In this document: positions 18,833-28,400 of the stretch, piece by piece
How the letters are laid out: the number at the start of each line of letters is the position of its first letter
Numbering within the stretch: the first letter of the stretch is position 1
Assembly: GCF_002924445.1 (NCBI RefSeq)
Contig: NZ_PIGG01000076.1
Location: 62,001-126,000 of the forward strand
Reading direction: 5' to 3'
From: Minwuia thermotolerans
Lineage (GTDB): Bacteria; Pseudomonadota; Alphaproteobacteria; Minwuiales; Minwuiaceae
DNA length: 64,000 nucleotides
Program-made: the position numbers and the translations under genes
Notes under the pieces: generated by a model
Seen by the model: only the letters and a program-made list of their open reading frames with translations
The model's database searches: none
What the model was told of the DNA's origin: nothing

Positions 18833-20337
18833 CCGAAGCGAAGCAGACCATTTCCGGCGCGCGCGGTCTCGACCGCGACGAGCCGCTGATCTTCGAACAG
18901 GACGCCCGTGGCCGGAGCGGCGTCGACCTGCCCGAAGGCCCGAAGGCGGCGAGCCGCCTCGGCGGGCTGAAGCGCAAGGGCCCGATCGGCCTGCCCGGCC
19001 TGTCGGAGCCGCAGGTCGTGCGCCACTTCGTGCGCCTCAGCCGGATGAACTACGCCATCGATTACGGCTTCTATCCGCTGGGCTCCTGCACCATGAAGCA
19101 CAACCCGCGCCTGAACGAGAAGGTGGCGCGCCTGGGCGGCCTGGGCGACCTGCACCCGATGCAGCCGGTCTCCACCGTGCAGGGCGGGCTGCGGCTGATG
19201 CACGAACTGGCGCACTGGCTGACGACGCTGACCGGCATGCCGGCGGTGGCGCTCTCGCCCGGCGCCGGCGCCCATGGCGAACTCTGCGGCCTGATGGCCA
19301 TCCGCGCCGCCTTCGACGCGAAGGGCGAGAGCCGCAGCCGCGTGCTGGTGCCGGAGTCGGCGCACGGCACCAACCCGGCGACAGCGGCCATGTGCGGCTA
19401 TGCCGTCGACGCCATTCCCGCCGACGAGAGCGGCCGGGTCGACATGAAGGCCTTCGAGGAGAAGCTGGGCGACGATGTCGCCGGGGTGATGCTGACCAAC
19501 CCCAATACCTGCGGCCTGTTCGAGACCGACATCGTCGAGATCGCCGAGAAGATCCATGCGGTCGGCGGCTACTTCTACTGCGACGGCGCCAACTTCAACG
19601 CCATCGTCGGCAAGGTGCGGCCCGGCGACCTGGGCATCGACGCCATGCACATCAACCTGCACAAGACCTTCTCCACGCCCCATGGCGGCGGCGGGCCGGG
19701 GTCCGGGCCGGTGGTCTTCTCGGAGGCGCTGGCGCCCTATGCGCCGCTGCCGATGGTGGTGGAGAAGGACGGCGCCTTCGAGCTGGTCGAGCACGACGGC
19801 GGCCAGCGTGTGGGCCGCATGAAGGGCTTTCACGGCCAGTTCGGCATGTTCGTGCGCGCCCTCGCCTACATGATGAGCCACGGCAGGGACGGCCTGAAGC
19901 AGGTGGCCGAGGACGCGGTGCTCAACGCCAACTACGTTCTCGCCGGGCTGAAGGACGTGCTGCCGCCCGCCTATGCGGGTCATTGCATGCACGAGGCCCT
20001 GTTCTCCGACAAGGGCCTGAACGGCAGCGGCGTCGACACGATGGGGCTGGCCAAGGCCCTGATCGACGAGGGCTATCACCCGATGACGGTGTACTTCCCG
20101 CTGGTCGTCCACGGCGCCATGCTGATCGAGCCGACCGAGACGGAAAACCGCGGCACGCTGGACGAGTTCATCCGCGTCATGCGCGGCCTCGTCGAGAAGG
20201 CGAAGGCCGGCGAGACGGAGATGTTCGAGCAGGCGCCGGTTCTGACGCCGAGGCGGCGGCTCGACGAGACCCGGGCGGCGCGGAACCCGGTGCTGCGCTG
20301 GCAGCCCGAGGAAGCGGCGGCCGAGGCGGCGGATTGA
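18829..20337 (+). CDS. gcvPB: Glycine dehydrogenase (decarboxylating) subunit 2
   Basis: 502-aa beta half of the P protein, carrying the PLP site. The Schiff-base lysine is Lys279 in [17 protein letters not shown]. The segment [16 protein letters not shown] is typical. The C-terminal tail beyond about residue 485 is Ala/Glu rich and variable. The nitrilase-family gene follows 18 nt later. Confidence 0.97.
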   Translation: MTEAKQTISGARGLDRDEPLIFEQDARGRSGVDLPEGPKAASRLGGLKRKGPIGLPGLSEPQVVRHFVRLSRMNYAIDYGFYPLGSCTMKHNPRLNEKVARLGGLGDLHPMQPVSTVQGGLRLMHELAHWLTTLTGMPAVALSPGAGAHGELCGLMAIRAAFDAKGESRSRVLVPESAHGTNPATAAMCGYAVDAIPADESGRVDMKAFEEKLGDDVAGVMLTNPNTCGLFETDIVEIAEKIHAVGGYFYCDGANFNAIVGKVRPGDLGIDAMHINLHKTFSTPHGGGGPGSGPVVFSEALAPYAPLPMVVEKDGAFELVEHDGGQRVGRMKGFHGQFGMFVRALAYMMSHGRDGLKQVAEDAVLNANYVLAGLKDVLPPAYAGHCMHEALFSDKGLNGSGVDTMGLAKALIDEGYHPMTVYFPLVVHGAMLIEPTETENRGTLDEFIRVMRGLVEKAKAGETEMFEQAPVLTPRRRLDETRAARNPVLRWQPEEAAAEAAD

Positions 20338-20355
20338 GCGGCGGACGCGCGCCCG

Positions 20356-21147
20356 GTGCGCGTCGGCGTCTTCCAGAGCGGGCCCGGCGGCCGTCCGACG
20401 GACCGGCTCGCGCGTCTGGAACGGGCCATGGACGACCAGTCCCATAACCTGGTGGTCTGCCCGGAGCTGTTCATGTCCGGCTACAACATCGGGCTCGACC
20501 GGATCCGGGAGCGCGCGGAACCGGCGGATGGCCCCTTCGCGCAGGCCGCGGCCGATCTCGCGAGGCGGCGCGGCACGGCCCTCGCCTGGGGCTACCCGGA
20601 GCGCGACGGAGACCGGCTCTACAACGCGGCCCTCTGCATCGGGCCTGACGGGGGCGTACTGAACCGCCGCCGCAAGCTTCTTCTGCCGCCGAGCTATGAG
20701 GGCGAGGTCTTTGCGTCCGGCGATCAGCCCCCGGCCGTCTTCGAGGTCGCCGGCCTGCGCTGCGGCATGCTGATCTGCTACGAGGCGGAATTCCCCGAAG
20801 CCGTCCGCGCGCTCGCCCGGGCGGGGGCCGAGGCGATCCTCGTGCCGACGGCTCTGGCGCGGCAATGGCGGGTCGTCGCCGACGCCACGATTCCGGCCCG
20901 GTCCTTCGAGAACGGTGTCTGGATGGTCTATGCCGACCACGCGGGCGAGGAGAACGGCCTCGCCTGTGCGGGACTGAGCTGCATCGTCTCGCCCTTCGGC
21001 GAGGTCCGCGCCCGGGCCGGGGTCGCCGACGAGACGCTGATCGGCGCGGTAATCGACCGGGACTCGGTCGCGCGGGCGCAGGCCAGACTGCCCTATCTCG
21101 CCGATCTGCCGACACTGCTGGCGCGTATCGGCCCCGTGCGGCGTTGA
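20356..21147 (+). CDS. Carbon-nitrogen hydrolase (nitrilase superfamily)
   Basis: 263-aa nitrilase-fold amidohydrolase with the full catalytic triad: Glu37 in CPELFMSGYN, Lys107 in RRRKLLLPPSYE and Cys141 in MLICYEAEFPEAV. The start is a GTG (GTGCGCGTCGGC), 18 nt after gcvPB. That spacing suggests co-transcription with the gcv operon and hence control by the glycine riboswitch. It resembles omega-amidase/aliphatic amidase-like members; the substrate is not fixed by sequence. Confidence 0.9.
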   Translation: MRVGVFQSGPGGRPTDRLARLERAMDDQSHNLVVCPELFMSGYNIGLDRIRERAEPADGPFAQAAADLARRRGTALAWGYPERDGDRLYNAALCIGPDGGVLNRRRKLLLPPSYEGEVFASGDQPPAVFEVAGLRCGMLICYEAEFPEAVRALARAGAEAILVPTALARQWRVVADATIPARSFENGVWMVYADHAGEENGLACAGLSCIVSPFGEVRARAGVADETLIGAVIDRDSVARAQARLPYLADLPTLLARIGPVRR

Positions 21148-21208
21148 CGCGTTGCGCCCCCGGACCCATCCGCGTCATAGTCCGGCCTCGACCGCAAGCG
21201 AGGCTCAC

Positions 21209-21511
21209 ATGCAGACGCGAAACCCGCTGTTCGACGACATCGCCCGGCTGATGACCTCCGCCGCCGGCGCCATGCAGGGCGCCCGCGACGAGGCCGAGGC
21301 GGCGGTGCGCACGCGGCTGGAACGCATTCTGGCCGACATGGACCTCGTGGACCGCGACAGCTTCGAGGCGGTGAAGGAAATGGCGGCCGAGGCGCGTATG
21401 GAAAACGAGCGACTGTCGGGCGAAATCGAATCGCTTCGCCGCGAAATCGCCGAACTGAAGAAACCGAAGCGTGCGCCGCGTCGGAAAAAGGCCGGCGACG
21501 CGGGCGCTTGA
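21209..21511 (+). CDS. ubiK: UbiK family accessory factor (BMFP)
   Basis: 100-aa coiled-coil protein of the BMFP/DUF526 family; in E. coli UbiK supports aerobic ubiquinone synthesis with UbiJ. MQTRNPLFDDIARLMTSAAG is the membrane-binding amphipathic helix, and the ERLSGEIESLRREIAELKK stretch near the end is the coiled coil. A basic tail (RAPRRKK) follows. An upstream frame to 21152 has no family sequence, so the ATG at 21209 is chosen. Confidence 0.9.
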   Translation: MQTRNPLFDDIARLMTSAAGAMQGARDEAEAAVRTRLERILADMDLVDRDSFEAVKEMAAEARMENERLSGEIESLRREIAELKKPKRAPRRKKAGDAGA

Positions 21512-21530
21512 CGCGTCGGGCGCAAGTTTG

Positions 21531-21589
21531 TTGACGCCCTGACTCCGCCACACTTAGCCTATATCTAGCGTAGCGATTCGCTTTACGCT
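21531..21589 (+). promoter_or_regulatory. Possible promoter and palindrome upstream of the YbjN gene
   Basis: TTGACG at 21531 resembles a -35 box, but the -10 is unclear. A near-perfect palindrome of 23 nt (AGCGTAGCG ATT CGCTTTACGCT) occupies 21567-21589, 53 nt before the YbjN start. This could be an operator or a 5-prime UTR hairpin. Confidence 0.35.
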
Positions 21590-21641
21590 CCATATGTGCA
21601 GGGTTTCGGCCCTGGCGCATCCAGCAGTGGAGGACGATCTC

Positions 21642-22145
21642 ATGGGACTGTTGATCGAACTCGCTGAACCGTCCGTCATCAATCCGCTCGACACGATCGA
21701 GGAGTTCGTCGACGCCAATGAATGGCCCGTCGAACGCTCGACCGAGGAGGAAATGACGGTCGGCGTCAGCGGCAAGTGGTGCGACTTCCATCTGTGGATT
21801 TCCTGGCGTCCGGAGATCAACGCCCTCCACTTCGCCTGCGTCTTCGACATGAAGCTGCCGGAGGGCCGGCAGAAGGCGCTGCATCCGCTGGTCATCCTGG
21901 CCAACGAACGCATGACCATCGGTCATTTCGACCTCTGGCGCGACGAGGGGCTGCTGTTGTTCCGTCACGCCCTGCTCCTGGGCGCGGACGGCGAGATTGA
22001 TCCGAACCAGATCGAGGCGCTGTTCGAAATCGCCTTCAGCGAATGCGAACGCATCTATCCGGCGATCCAGTATGTCCTCTGGGGCGGCAAGTCCGCCGAA
22101 GACGCCGCCGAGGCCGCGATGATGGACTGCGTCGGCGAGGCCTGA
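21642..22145 (+). CDS. YbjN domain-containing protein
   Basis: 167-aa soluble protein with the YbjN fold (related to type III secretion chaperones and common as an orphan). Family signs are the NPLDTIEEFVDANEWPVERS opening and the WRPEINALHFACVFDMKLPE centre, with a helix HPLVILANERMTIGHFDLW. A GGAGGA ribosome site precedes ATG 21642. YbjN affects motility and stress in E. coli, but the alphaproteobacterial role is not known. The upstream palindrome may regulate it. Confidence 0.88.
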   Translation: MGLLIELAEPSVINPLDTIEEFVDANEWPVERSTEEEMTVGVSGKWCDFHLWISWRPEINALHFACVFDMKLPEGRQKALHPLVILANERMTIGHFDLWRDEGLLLFRHALLLGADGEIDPNQIEALFEIAFSECERIYPAIQYVLWGGKSAEDAAEAAMMDCVGEA

Positions 22146-22220
22146 AACGCAGGCGGGCCGGGGATGGATGGGCCGGCCGGCCCGCCGTCTCCAATGTTCG
22201 TAAGGTTCGGGCGACGGTTC

Positions 22221-22257
22221 GTCCTGATCCCGATCCCCGCGCAAGGCCGGGATGACA
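22221..22257. repeat. Intergenic palindromic repeat fragment
   Basis: A CCGCGCAAGGCCGGGATGACA word with ATCCCG / CGGGAT arms, similar to the alphaproteobacterial dispersed repeats. It lies between the convergent YbjN and TfoX-like genes, where it could also act as a bidirectional transcription stop. Confidence 0.45.
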
Positions 22258-22279
22258 TACGCAGGATCGCGCCCCGCCG

Positions 22280-22645
22280 TCAGACCCGCTTGCGCTTGGA
22301 CGGCGATTTCGCGGCGTCGGCGCGGCAGGCGACCTCGAACGCCGTGCGGGCCCATTCGACCAGTTCGTCCGGCTCGTCGAACAGTTCCTCGGGCAGTTCG
22401 TGCAGCCCGGCGATGACGCGCCGGCCCTGTTTCGTGTCATAGGCGAAGGGCCCCTTGCCGCGCGCTTCGAAGGCGGCCCGGGTCGTCGGATCGGTCTTCA
22501 GATAGACGACGTCGCCGACGATCAGCGCGAACATGAGGTTTCTTCTGAACAGGCCCGCGCCGCCGAACATGCGCCGCGCCTCGACGCCGCCCAGGGGATC
22601 GAGCAGTTCCAGCAGATGGTCGCGGAATTCCGCCGAAATCGCCAT
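22280..22645 (-). CDS. TfoX/Sxy N-terminal domain protein
   Basis: 121-aa TfoX_N domain alone, without the C-terminal domain of full Sxy. RRMFGGAGLFRRNLMFALI is the family core, then DVVYLKTDPTTRAAFEARG. The start ATG 22645 has AAGGAA upstream; an upstream extension to 22714 is not conserved-looking. Full-length Sxy activates competence genes, but a single-domain form in this group has no proven link to competence. Confidence 0.85.
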   Translation of the reverse strand: MAISAEFRDHLLELLDPLGGVEARRMFGGAGLFRRNLMFALIVGDVVYLKTDPTTRAAFEARGKGPFAYDTKQGRRVIAGLHELPEELFDEPDELVEWARTAFEVACRADAAKSPSKRKRV

Positions 22646-22737
22646 GTTGCGGGTTCCTTTCGGGCCGGTCGTGTCCATATGGTTGCGGGACGCGCGTCCG
22701 CGCCGGGGAATCAAGCAATATCGAGCGGGGGAAGTCC

Positions 22738-23490
22738 ATGGAACTCGGCCTCAAGGGCAGGAACGTCATCGTCACCGGCGGCAGCCGGGGCATTGGCCTC
22801 GGCATCGCGAAGGGTTTCGCCGCGGAGGGCGCCAACGTCTCGATCTGCGCCAGGGGACAGGAATCGCTCGACGCCGCCCGGGGCGAGCTGGAGAAAGCCG
22901 GCGTGACGGTGCACACGGCGATCTGCGACGTCGCTGACCCCGAAAGGCTTGAAGTCTACATCCAAGAAGCCGCCGCCGCGCTTGGCGGCCTCAACGTGCT
23001 GGTCAACAATCCGTCCGGCTTCGGGCGTGGCGACGACGAGGAAGGCTGGAAGAAGAGCATCGACGTCGACCTGATGGCGCTGGTCCGGGCCGGCTGGGCG
23101 GCGATCCCGCTGATCGAGAAGTCCGGCGGCGGCAGCCTTGTCCACATCTCCTCGATCTCGGGCCTGCAGAACTCGACCCGGACGCCGCCCTATGGCGCGG
23201 TGAAGGCCGCGGTCATCCAGTACACCACCACCCAGGCTGCGGCGCTGGCGGAGAAGAACATCCGCGTCAACTGCATCGCGCCCGGCTCGATCGAGTTTCC
23301 GGGCGGCGTCTGGGACCAGGCGCGCCAGCACAACCGGCCCCTTTACGATTCGATCCAGGCCTCCATTCCCTTCGGCCGCATGGGCGCACCGGAGGAGGTC
23401 GCCAACCTCGCCGTCTTCCTGGCCTCCGACGCGGCCTCATGGATCACCGGTCAGACGGTCGCCGTGGACGGCGGGCAGATGTTGCGCTAG
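22738..23490 (+). CDS. SDR family oxidoreductase
   Basis: 250-aa classical short-chain dehydrogenase. The nucleotide motif TGGSRGIG is at residues 13-20; the catalytic set is around SSISG (139-142), Tyr152 and Lys156 in YGAVK. The C-terminus WITGQTVAVDGGQML is standard. It resembles 3-oxoacyl-ACP reductase-like SDRs; the usual NAG motif is NNPSG here, a shift seen in several subfamilies. It lies 32 nt before accA. Confidence 0.9.
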   Translation: MELGLKGRNVIVTGGSRGIGLGIAKGFAAEGANVSICARGQESLDAARGELEKAGVTVHTAICDVADPERLEVYIQEAAAALGGLNVLVNNPSGFGRGDDEEGWKKSIDVDLMALVRAGWAAIPLIEKSGGGSLVHISSISGLQNSTRTPPYGAVKAAVIQYTTTQAAALAEKNIRVNCIAPGSIEFPGGVWDQARQHNRPLYDSIQASIPFGRMGAPEEVANLAVFLASDAASWITGQTVAVDGGQMLR

Positions 23491-23522
23491 TCCTGCCGGC
23501 AGCCCAACAACGCGGACGGAAC

Positions 23523-24479
23523 ATGAAGACCTATCTCGATTTCGAAAAGCCCATCGCCGAACTGGAAGGCAAGATCCGCGAACTGCGGCATCTGGCCGAG
23601 GGCGGCCAGGAGGTCGATATCGACAGCGAGGTCGGAACCCTGGAGGCCAAGGTCCAGAAGCTTCTGACCGACACCTACCGGACCCTGACACCGTGGCAGA
23701 AGACGCAGGTCGCGCGCCATCCCGAGCGGCCCCATGCGGGTGATTTCATCAACGGTCTGATCCGGGACTACACGCCGCTCGCCGGCGACCGCGCCTATGG
23801 CGACGACAAGGCGATGATGGGCGGTATGGGCCGCTTCCGCGGACGCAGCGTGATGGTCATCGGCACCGAGAAGGGCGCCAGCACCGAAGCGCGGCTGAAG
23901 CACAATTTCGGCATGGCCCGTCCCGAGGGCTACCGCAAGGCGCAGCGGCTGATGAAGCTGGCCGAGCGCTTCCGTCTGCCGATCCTTACTTTCGTCGACA
24001 CCGCCGGGGCCTATCCGGGCGTCGGCGCCGAGGAGCGCGGCCAGGCGGAGGCCATCGCCCGCTGCATCGAGGTCTGCCTGAACGTGAAGACGCCCCTGAT
24101 CGCCTGCATCACGGGAGAGGGCGGTTCCGGAGGCGCCGTGGCGCTGGCCGTCGGCGACCGGGTGGTGATGCTGGAGAACTCGGTCTATTCGGTGATCTCG
24201 CCCGAGGCCTGCTCGTCGATCCTGTTCCGCTCCGCCGACCGCGCCCAGGACGCGGCCGAGGCGCTCAAGGTGACCGCGCAGGACATGAAGCGCCTCGGCG
24301 TCGCCGACATGGTGATCGAGGAGCCCGTGGGCGGCGCCCACCGCGATCCGGGCGCCGCCATCATGGGGCTGGGCGACGTGATCGCGGAGACCCTGAAGGA
24401 GCTGGAGGCGGTGCCCGCCGACAAGCTGCTGGAGCGCCGCCGCGAGAAGTTCCTGAAGATCGGCCGCGCGATCGGCTAG
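23523..24479 (+). CDS. accA: Acetyl-CoA carboxylase carboxyltransferase subunit alpha
   Basis: 318-aa carboxyltransferase alpha, which with AccD moves CO2 from biotin to acetyl-CoA in fatty-acid synthesis. MKTYLDFEKPIAELEGKIREL is the classic start, and FVDTAGAYPGVGAEERGQ and TGEGGSGGAVALAVGD are conserved catalytic segments. Its last 4 nt overlap the convergent patatin gene. Confidence 0.97.
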   Translation: MKTYLDFEKPIAELEGKIRELRHLAEGGQEVDIDSEVGTLEAKVQKLLTDTYRTLTPWQKTQVARHPERPHAGDFINGLIRDYTPLAGDRAYGDDKAMMGGMGRFRGRSVMVIGTEKGASTEARLKHNFGMARPEGYRKAQRLMKLAERFRLPILTFVDTAGAYPGVGAEERGQAEAIARCIEVCLNVKTPLIACITGEGGSGGAVALAVGDRVVMLENSVYSVISPEACSSILFRSADRAQDAAEALKVTAQDMKRLGVADMVIEEPVGGAHRDPGAAIMGLGDVIAETLKELEAVPADKLLERRREKFLKIGRAIG

Positions 24480-25456
24480 CCGAGGCGGTCGAGGCGCAGC
24501 GCCGCCGGCGGTGTGGTCGGGGCCGGGCGGCCGAACGCGTCGAGGACGGCCGTGTAGCCGTCCAGCGCGCCCTGCTGCAGAATCCGCGCATCCACCTCGA
24601 TATTGGAGATCTCCGGCCGCGCCGCCGTCGGCGCGATCGCCAGGACGGCAGCCCCGTCAGGGCAGGGGGCGACACCCCGTGCGCGGGCCAGTTCACCGGC
24701 GTAGCGCGCCGGCGAGAGGCGGTAGCCGGCGCCGAGGCCCGGCTTCTGGCGGTCGAGCCAGGGCACGATCAGCAAGCGCTCGATCCGCTCCAGTTCCGGT
24801 GCCGGCGTGTCTTCGGGCCGGGTCAACAGCGCCACCACATGCGTCGCGCCGCGACTGTCGGCGGTGGCCAGCGGGATGTTCTCGAACACGCCGGCGTCGA
24901 CATGGCGTTCGCCATCGATGACGACCGGCGGCCCGGCCACGGCCGGGATGCGGGCGCTGGCCTTCATCGCCGCGAACAGCGCCTTGTCGTCGGCGAAACC
25001 GGTCAGCGCCGCGGCGCATTCCCGGTCGAGGTTGGCGGCGACGCAGACCAGCCGCGAGCGGGCCGCCAGCACGGCGCGCCAGTCCAGCCGCTTGGCGTCG
25101 CGGCAGACATCGTCCAGCAGGAAGTCGACCGAGACCACGGGCCGGCGCATGAACAGCCGCGGCTTCCAGATGAAGCGGCGGTTGTTGATTTCCTCGTAGA
25201 AGATGCGCGTGCCGAAGGCGGCCTGACCGGCGACGAAATAGGCGCCGGCGATTGCCCCGGCGGAACTGCCGATCACCTCGTCGAAGACCTCGGTGAGGCC
25301 CAGCGCTTCCAGTCCCGCGACCATGCCGCCGCAGACCACGCCGCGCATGCCGCCGCCCTCGATCACCAGGGCCAGCCGGATGTCCGGGTCGCGCGGCCCG
25401 CCCGCCCGGCGGCGTTCGATCTCCGCCAGGACGGGGTGGGCGACGGGCCGGGTCAT
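24476..25456 (-). CDS. Patatin-like phospholipase
   Basis: 326-aa patatin fold with oxyanion loop GGGMRG near 34-39, GSSAG with nucleophile Ser65, and the second catalytic Asp in HVDAGVFENIPL (DAG rather than the commoner DGG). Similar to bacterial patatins such as YjjU; it should cleave acyl esters of phospholipids. It ends 7 nt after the CHAT gene, so it may be co-transcribed with it. Confidence 0.9.
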   Translation of the reverse strand: MTRPVAHPVLAEIERRRAGGPRDPDIRLALVIEGGGMRGVVCGGMVAGLEALGLTEVFDEVIGSSAGAIAGAYFVAGQAAFGTRIFYEEINNRRFIWKPRLFMRRPVVSVDFLLDDVCRDAKRLDWRAVLAARSRLVCVAANLDRECAAALTGFADDKALFAAMKASARIPAVAGPPVVIDGERHVDAGVFENIPLATADSRGATHVVALLTRPEDTPAPELERIERLLIVPWLDRQKPGLGAGYRLSPARYAGELARARGVAPCPDGAAVLAIAPTAARPEISNIEVDARILQQGALDGYTAVLDAFGRPAPTTPPAALRLDRLG

Positions 25457-25463
25457 CGCCGCC

Positions 25464-28400
25464 TCAGCCGGAAGCCGCGCCGCCGAGCACGAACGCGCCG
25501 TAGACCGAAGGCGGGAAACCCTCGGCCCTGAGCCGGTCGCGGGCGGCCAGCCAGGCGCCGCCGTAGTCGCCGCCGCGGGCGAGACGGTGGAACTCGGTCA
25601 TGAAGATCCGCGTCGGCCTGTCGTGCACCGGCCAGAGGCTGTTCACCACGGCCCGCGCGCCGCCGAGATAGAAGCTGCGCGCAAGCCCCAGGAAATCGTC
25701 GCCCGCCGTCGCCGCGCCCAGGCCGGTTTCGCAGGCCGACAGCACGACCAGATCGGCGGCCAGCGGCTGCTCGAACAGGCGCGCGGCGGTGAGCGGCGCC
25801 TGGCCGGTCCCGTCGCTGAGCAGGATGGCCGAGGCCAGCGGATCGCGGGCGTCGAACAGGCCATGCGTCGCCAGGTGGAGCACGCCGACGCCGTCGCCGA
25901 CCGCAGCGCGGAGCGCGGTCTCGGTCGCCTGGCCCCCAAGCAGCGTCTCGGCGCGGTAGAGCCGGCCGATGTCTTCCGCCTCGGTCCGGGCGCCCGGCAG
26001 GGAAACCCAGCTGGTGCCGAGATGCGGGTCGCCGACGATGGCCGCCCGGCGGACGCGACTCCGACCTTCGGCGCCCCGGGCGAGCCAGCCGCCCGTGGGC
26101 AGTACGACCACGGGTCGTTCGATCGCGAGCGCGCCCCACGGCACGAAATAGAGCGGACCGCTCGGCACCACATAGAGGACGCCGCTGTCCGCGCCGCCAT
26201 CGAGGCCGAGCCCCTCGGTGATCGTCCGCGCCGCCGCCGTCTGCGCCGGCGCATGCCTCAACGGCTCGTCGGAGGCGAAGGGCGTCAGCGCCCGCTCCAG
26301 TTCGTCTCCGGTCATCGCCGTCGTCCCGAGCGCGACGCCGCCGCGGCGGATGTCCAGGAAGCGGATCGGCTCGCCGCCGTCGGCGGCCGGCAGGGCATAG
26401 AGCAGGCGGTCCTGCGGGGCGAGCCGGCCGCGTATCTCGGCCAGCGGCCGGCTGGAGACGTTCAGAACGTCGGCCATCTCGGGATCGCGTCGGCGCAGTT
26501 CCGTCACCAGCGCCGCCCGGTCGTCCATCAGCCCGGCGACGCGGGTGACCCCTTCGGCCGTGCCGGCGCCAGGCGCGGCATTGACGATGCGCTGGCGGCG
26601 GATGGCGTCGGAGACGCCGCGGATGCGCTCCACCAGTTCCGCCTGGCGTCCCTCGGCCACGCTCCGCCGGCCCAGCATGTCGACGAAGGCGCGGGCCCGG
26701 CCACGTTCCAGATCGGCGAATGCCGCGTCCAGATCGCCGCGCGCCAGGGCGAGATCCGCGAGGACGCGCGTCACCTCGTCCTTGCCGACGCCGAAGCGGC
26801 GCTTGGCGCTGTCGGTGGAGAGCGCGCCGGTGACGCCTTCGATGCCGAGCTGCGCGGCGCGGTAGGCGCTCTCGGCCTCCGCCGGCCGGCCGAGCGCCAG
26901 CAGCGCCTCGCCGCGGAGCGCCTGAAGCTGCCACAACATACCGGCGAGGCCGCGCCGCGCGGCCTGTTCGGCGGCCGCGGCGGCGACCGTCTCGGCTTTT
27001 GCGGGCTCTCCGGCGTCGAGCAGGGCCCGGGCGCGGACCGCCTCGACGATTGAAACGCCGGCGTCATAACCCATGGCCTGCAGATAGGCGCGGGCGGAGG
27101 CGAAGGTCCGGTCGGCGCGTTGGGTGTCGCCGCCATCCTGCATCCGCGCCGCCGCGATCACCGCCAGGTTCACGCCGCGGCCGTAGAACATGTCCGCGTC
27201 CAGCTTCAGATAGGCGCTGTAGAGCTGGTGCTGCCAGGCGTAGTGGCTTTCCTCGAACAGCTGCTCGGCGGCCTCGGCCCAGGGCAGGGCGGCGGCGTAG
27301 TCGCTCTGGAACATCAGCGCGTTGGCGATGACCAGATAGGCCCGGAACTGCGCCCGGTTCATCAGCGCGAGCTGCGGGATCTGAGGCGGAAAGACGAACA
27401 GCGTAGGCGCGCGGAAGTCGCCCAGGGCCTCGACGACCGACAGCTCGTCGCGGATCGCGGCCTCGTAGTCGCCCAGCCAGAACCGCACCTCGCCGCGCAG
27501 CGCCCGGCTGCCCAGGTTGGTGCCGAAGTAGGCGATCTCCAATGCCTCGGTCCGCGCAAGCTCCGCCTCGGCGTCCGCCGCCCGGCCGGCGGCGATGAGC
27601 GTGCGCGCCCGGCTGAAGGAGGCGTGCCAGCGCTGCAGCGGTCCGTCGGCCTCGATCGCGGCGTCGTCCAGGTGATCCAGCGCGGTCTCGTACTCGCCGG
27701 CCAGGAAGGCGTCGTTGACGCGCGCCAGCGCCGGCGTGACGACGAAGTCGTAGCTGTTCACCTCGCCCTCGCCGGGCAGCGCGATGGTGTGGCGGGCCGG
27801 GACGGGGAGCGTCATGTCCTCGCGCGCGGTCAGATCGTCGGGGCGGAAGCGCACGGCCCGGGACAGGCGTTCCGCCGTCGCCGGCGCCGGCGCGGGCAGC
27901 ACGCCGATGAGGTCGGTCGCCTGCGGCTTCAGGCCGATGTCGTAGAGCGCATAGTCGCTGATCGACTTCACCACCAGATCGCTCCAGCGGTACTGCGCCT
28001 GTTCGAAATAGGCCTCGGCCTTCTCGAGGATCGGGCGGTTGCCTTCAACGTCGCCGGTCAGGCCGATCCTGGCGGAGCCGAGGAAGGTCAGCAGCCAGGC
28101 CTCGCCCTCATAGAGATGGGCGTCGGCCTTCACCACCAGCCCGAAGACCGGATGCTGCGTCAGCCGGATGACCTGCTGCTGGCGTTCCAGCCCGCGCTGG
28201 CCCCAGTGCACCGCCTTCGCGTAGTCGTGCTTCATCAGGTAGGCGCCGGCCATGCCGATATAGGCCCGCGCCATGGCCTTGGCGATGCGGGTCACCGTGC
28301 CGGTGTTGTCGGGGATGCCGTAGAAGAAATCCGGGATCCACCAGTCGCCCGCGTCGGCGAGAAGCTGGGTGTAGTAGCCGATCGCCTTGTCGGGCTCGCC

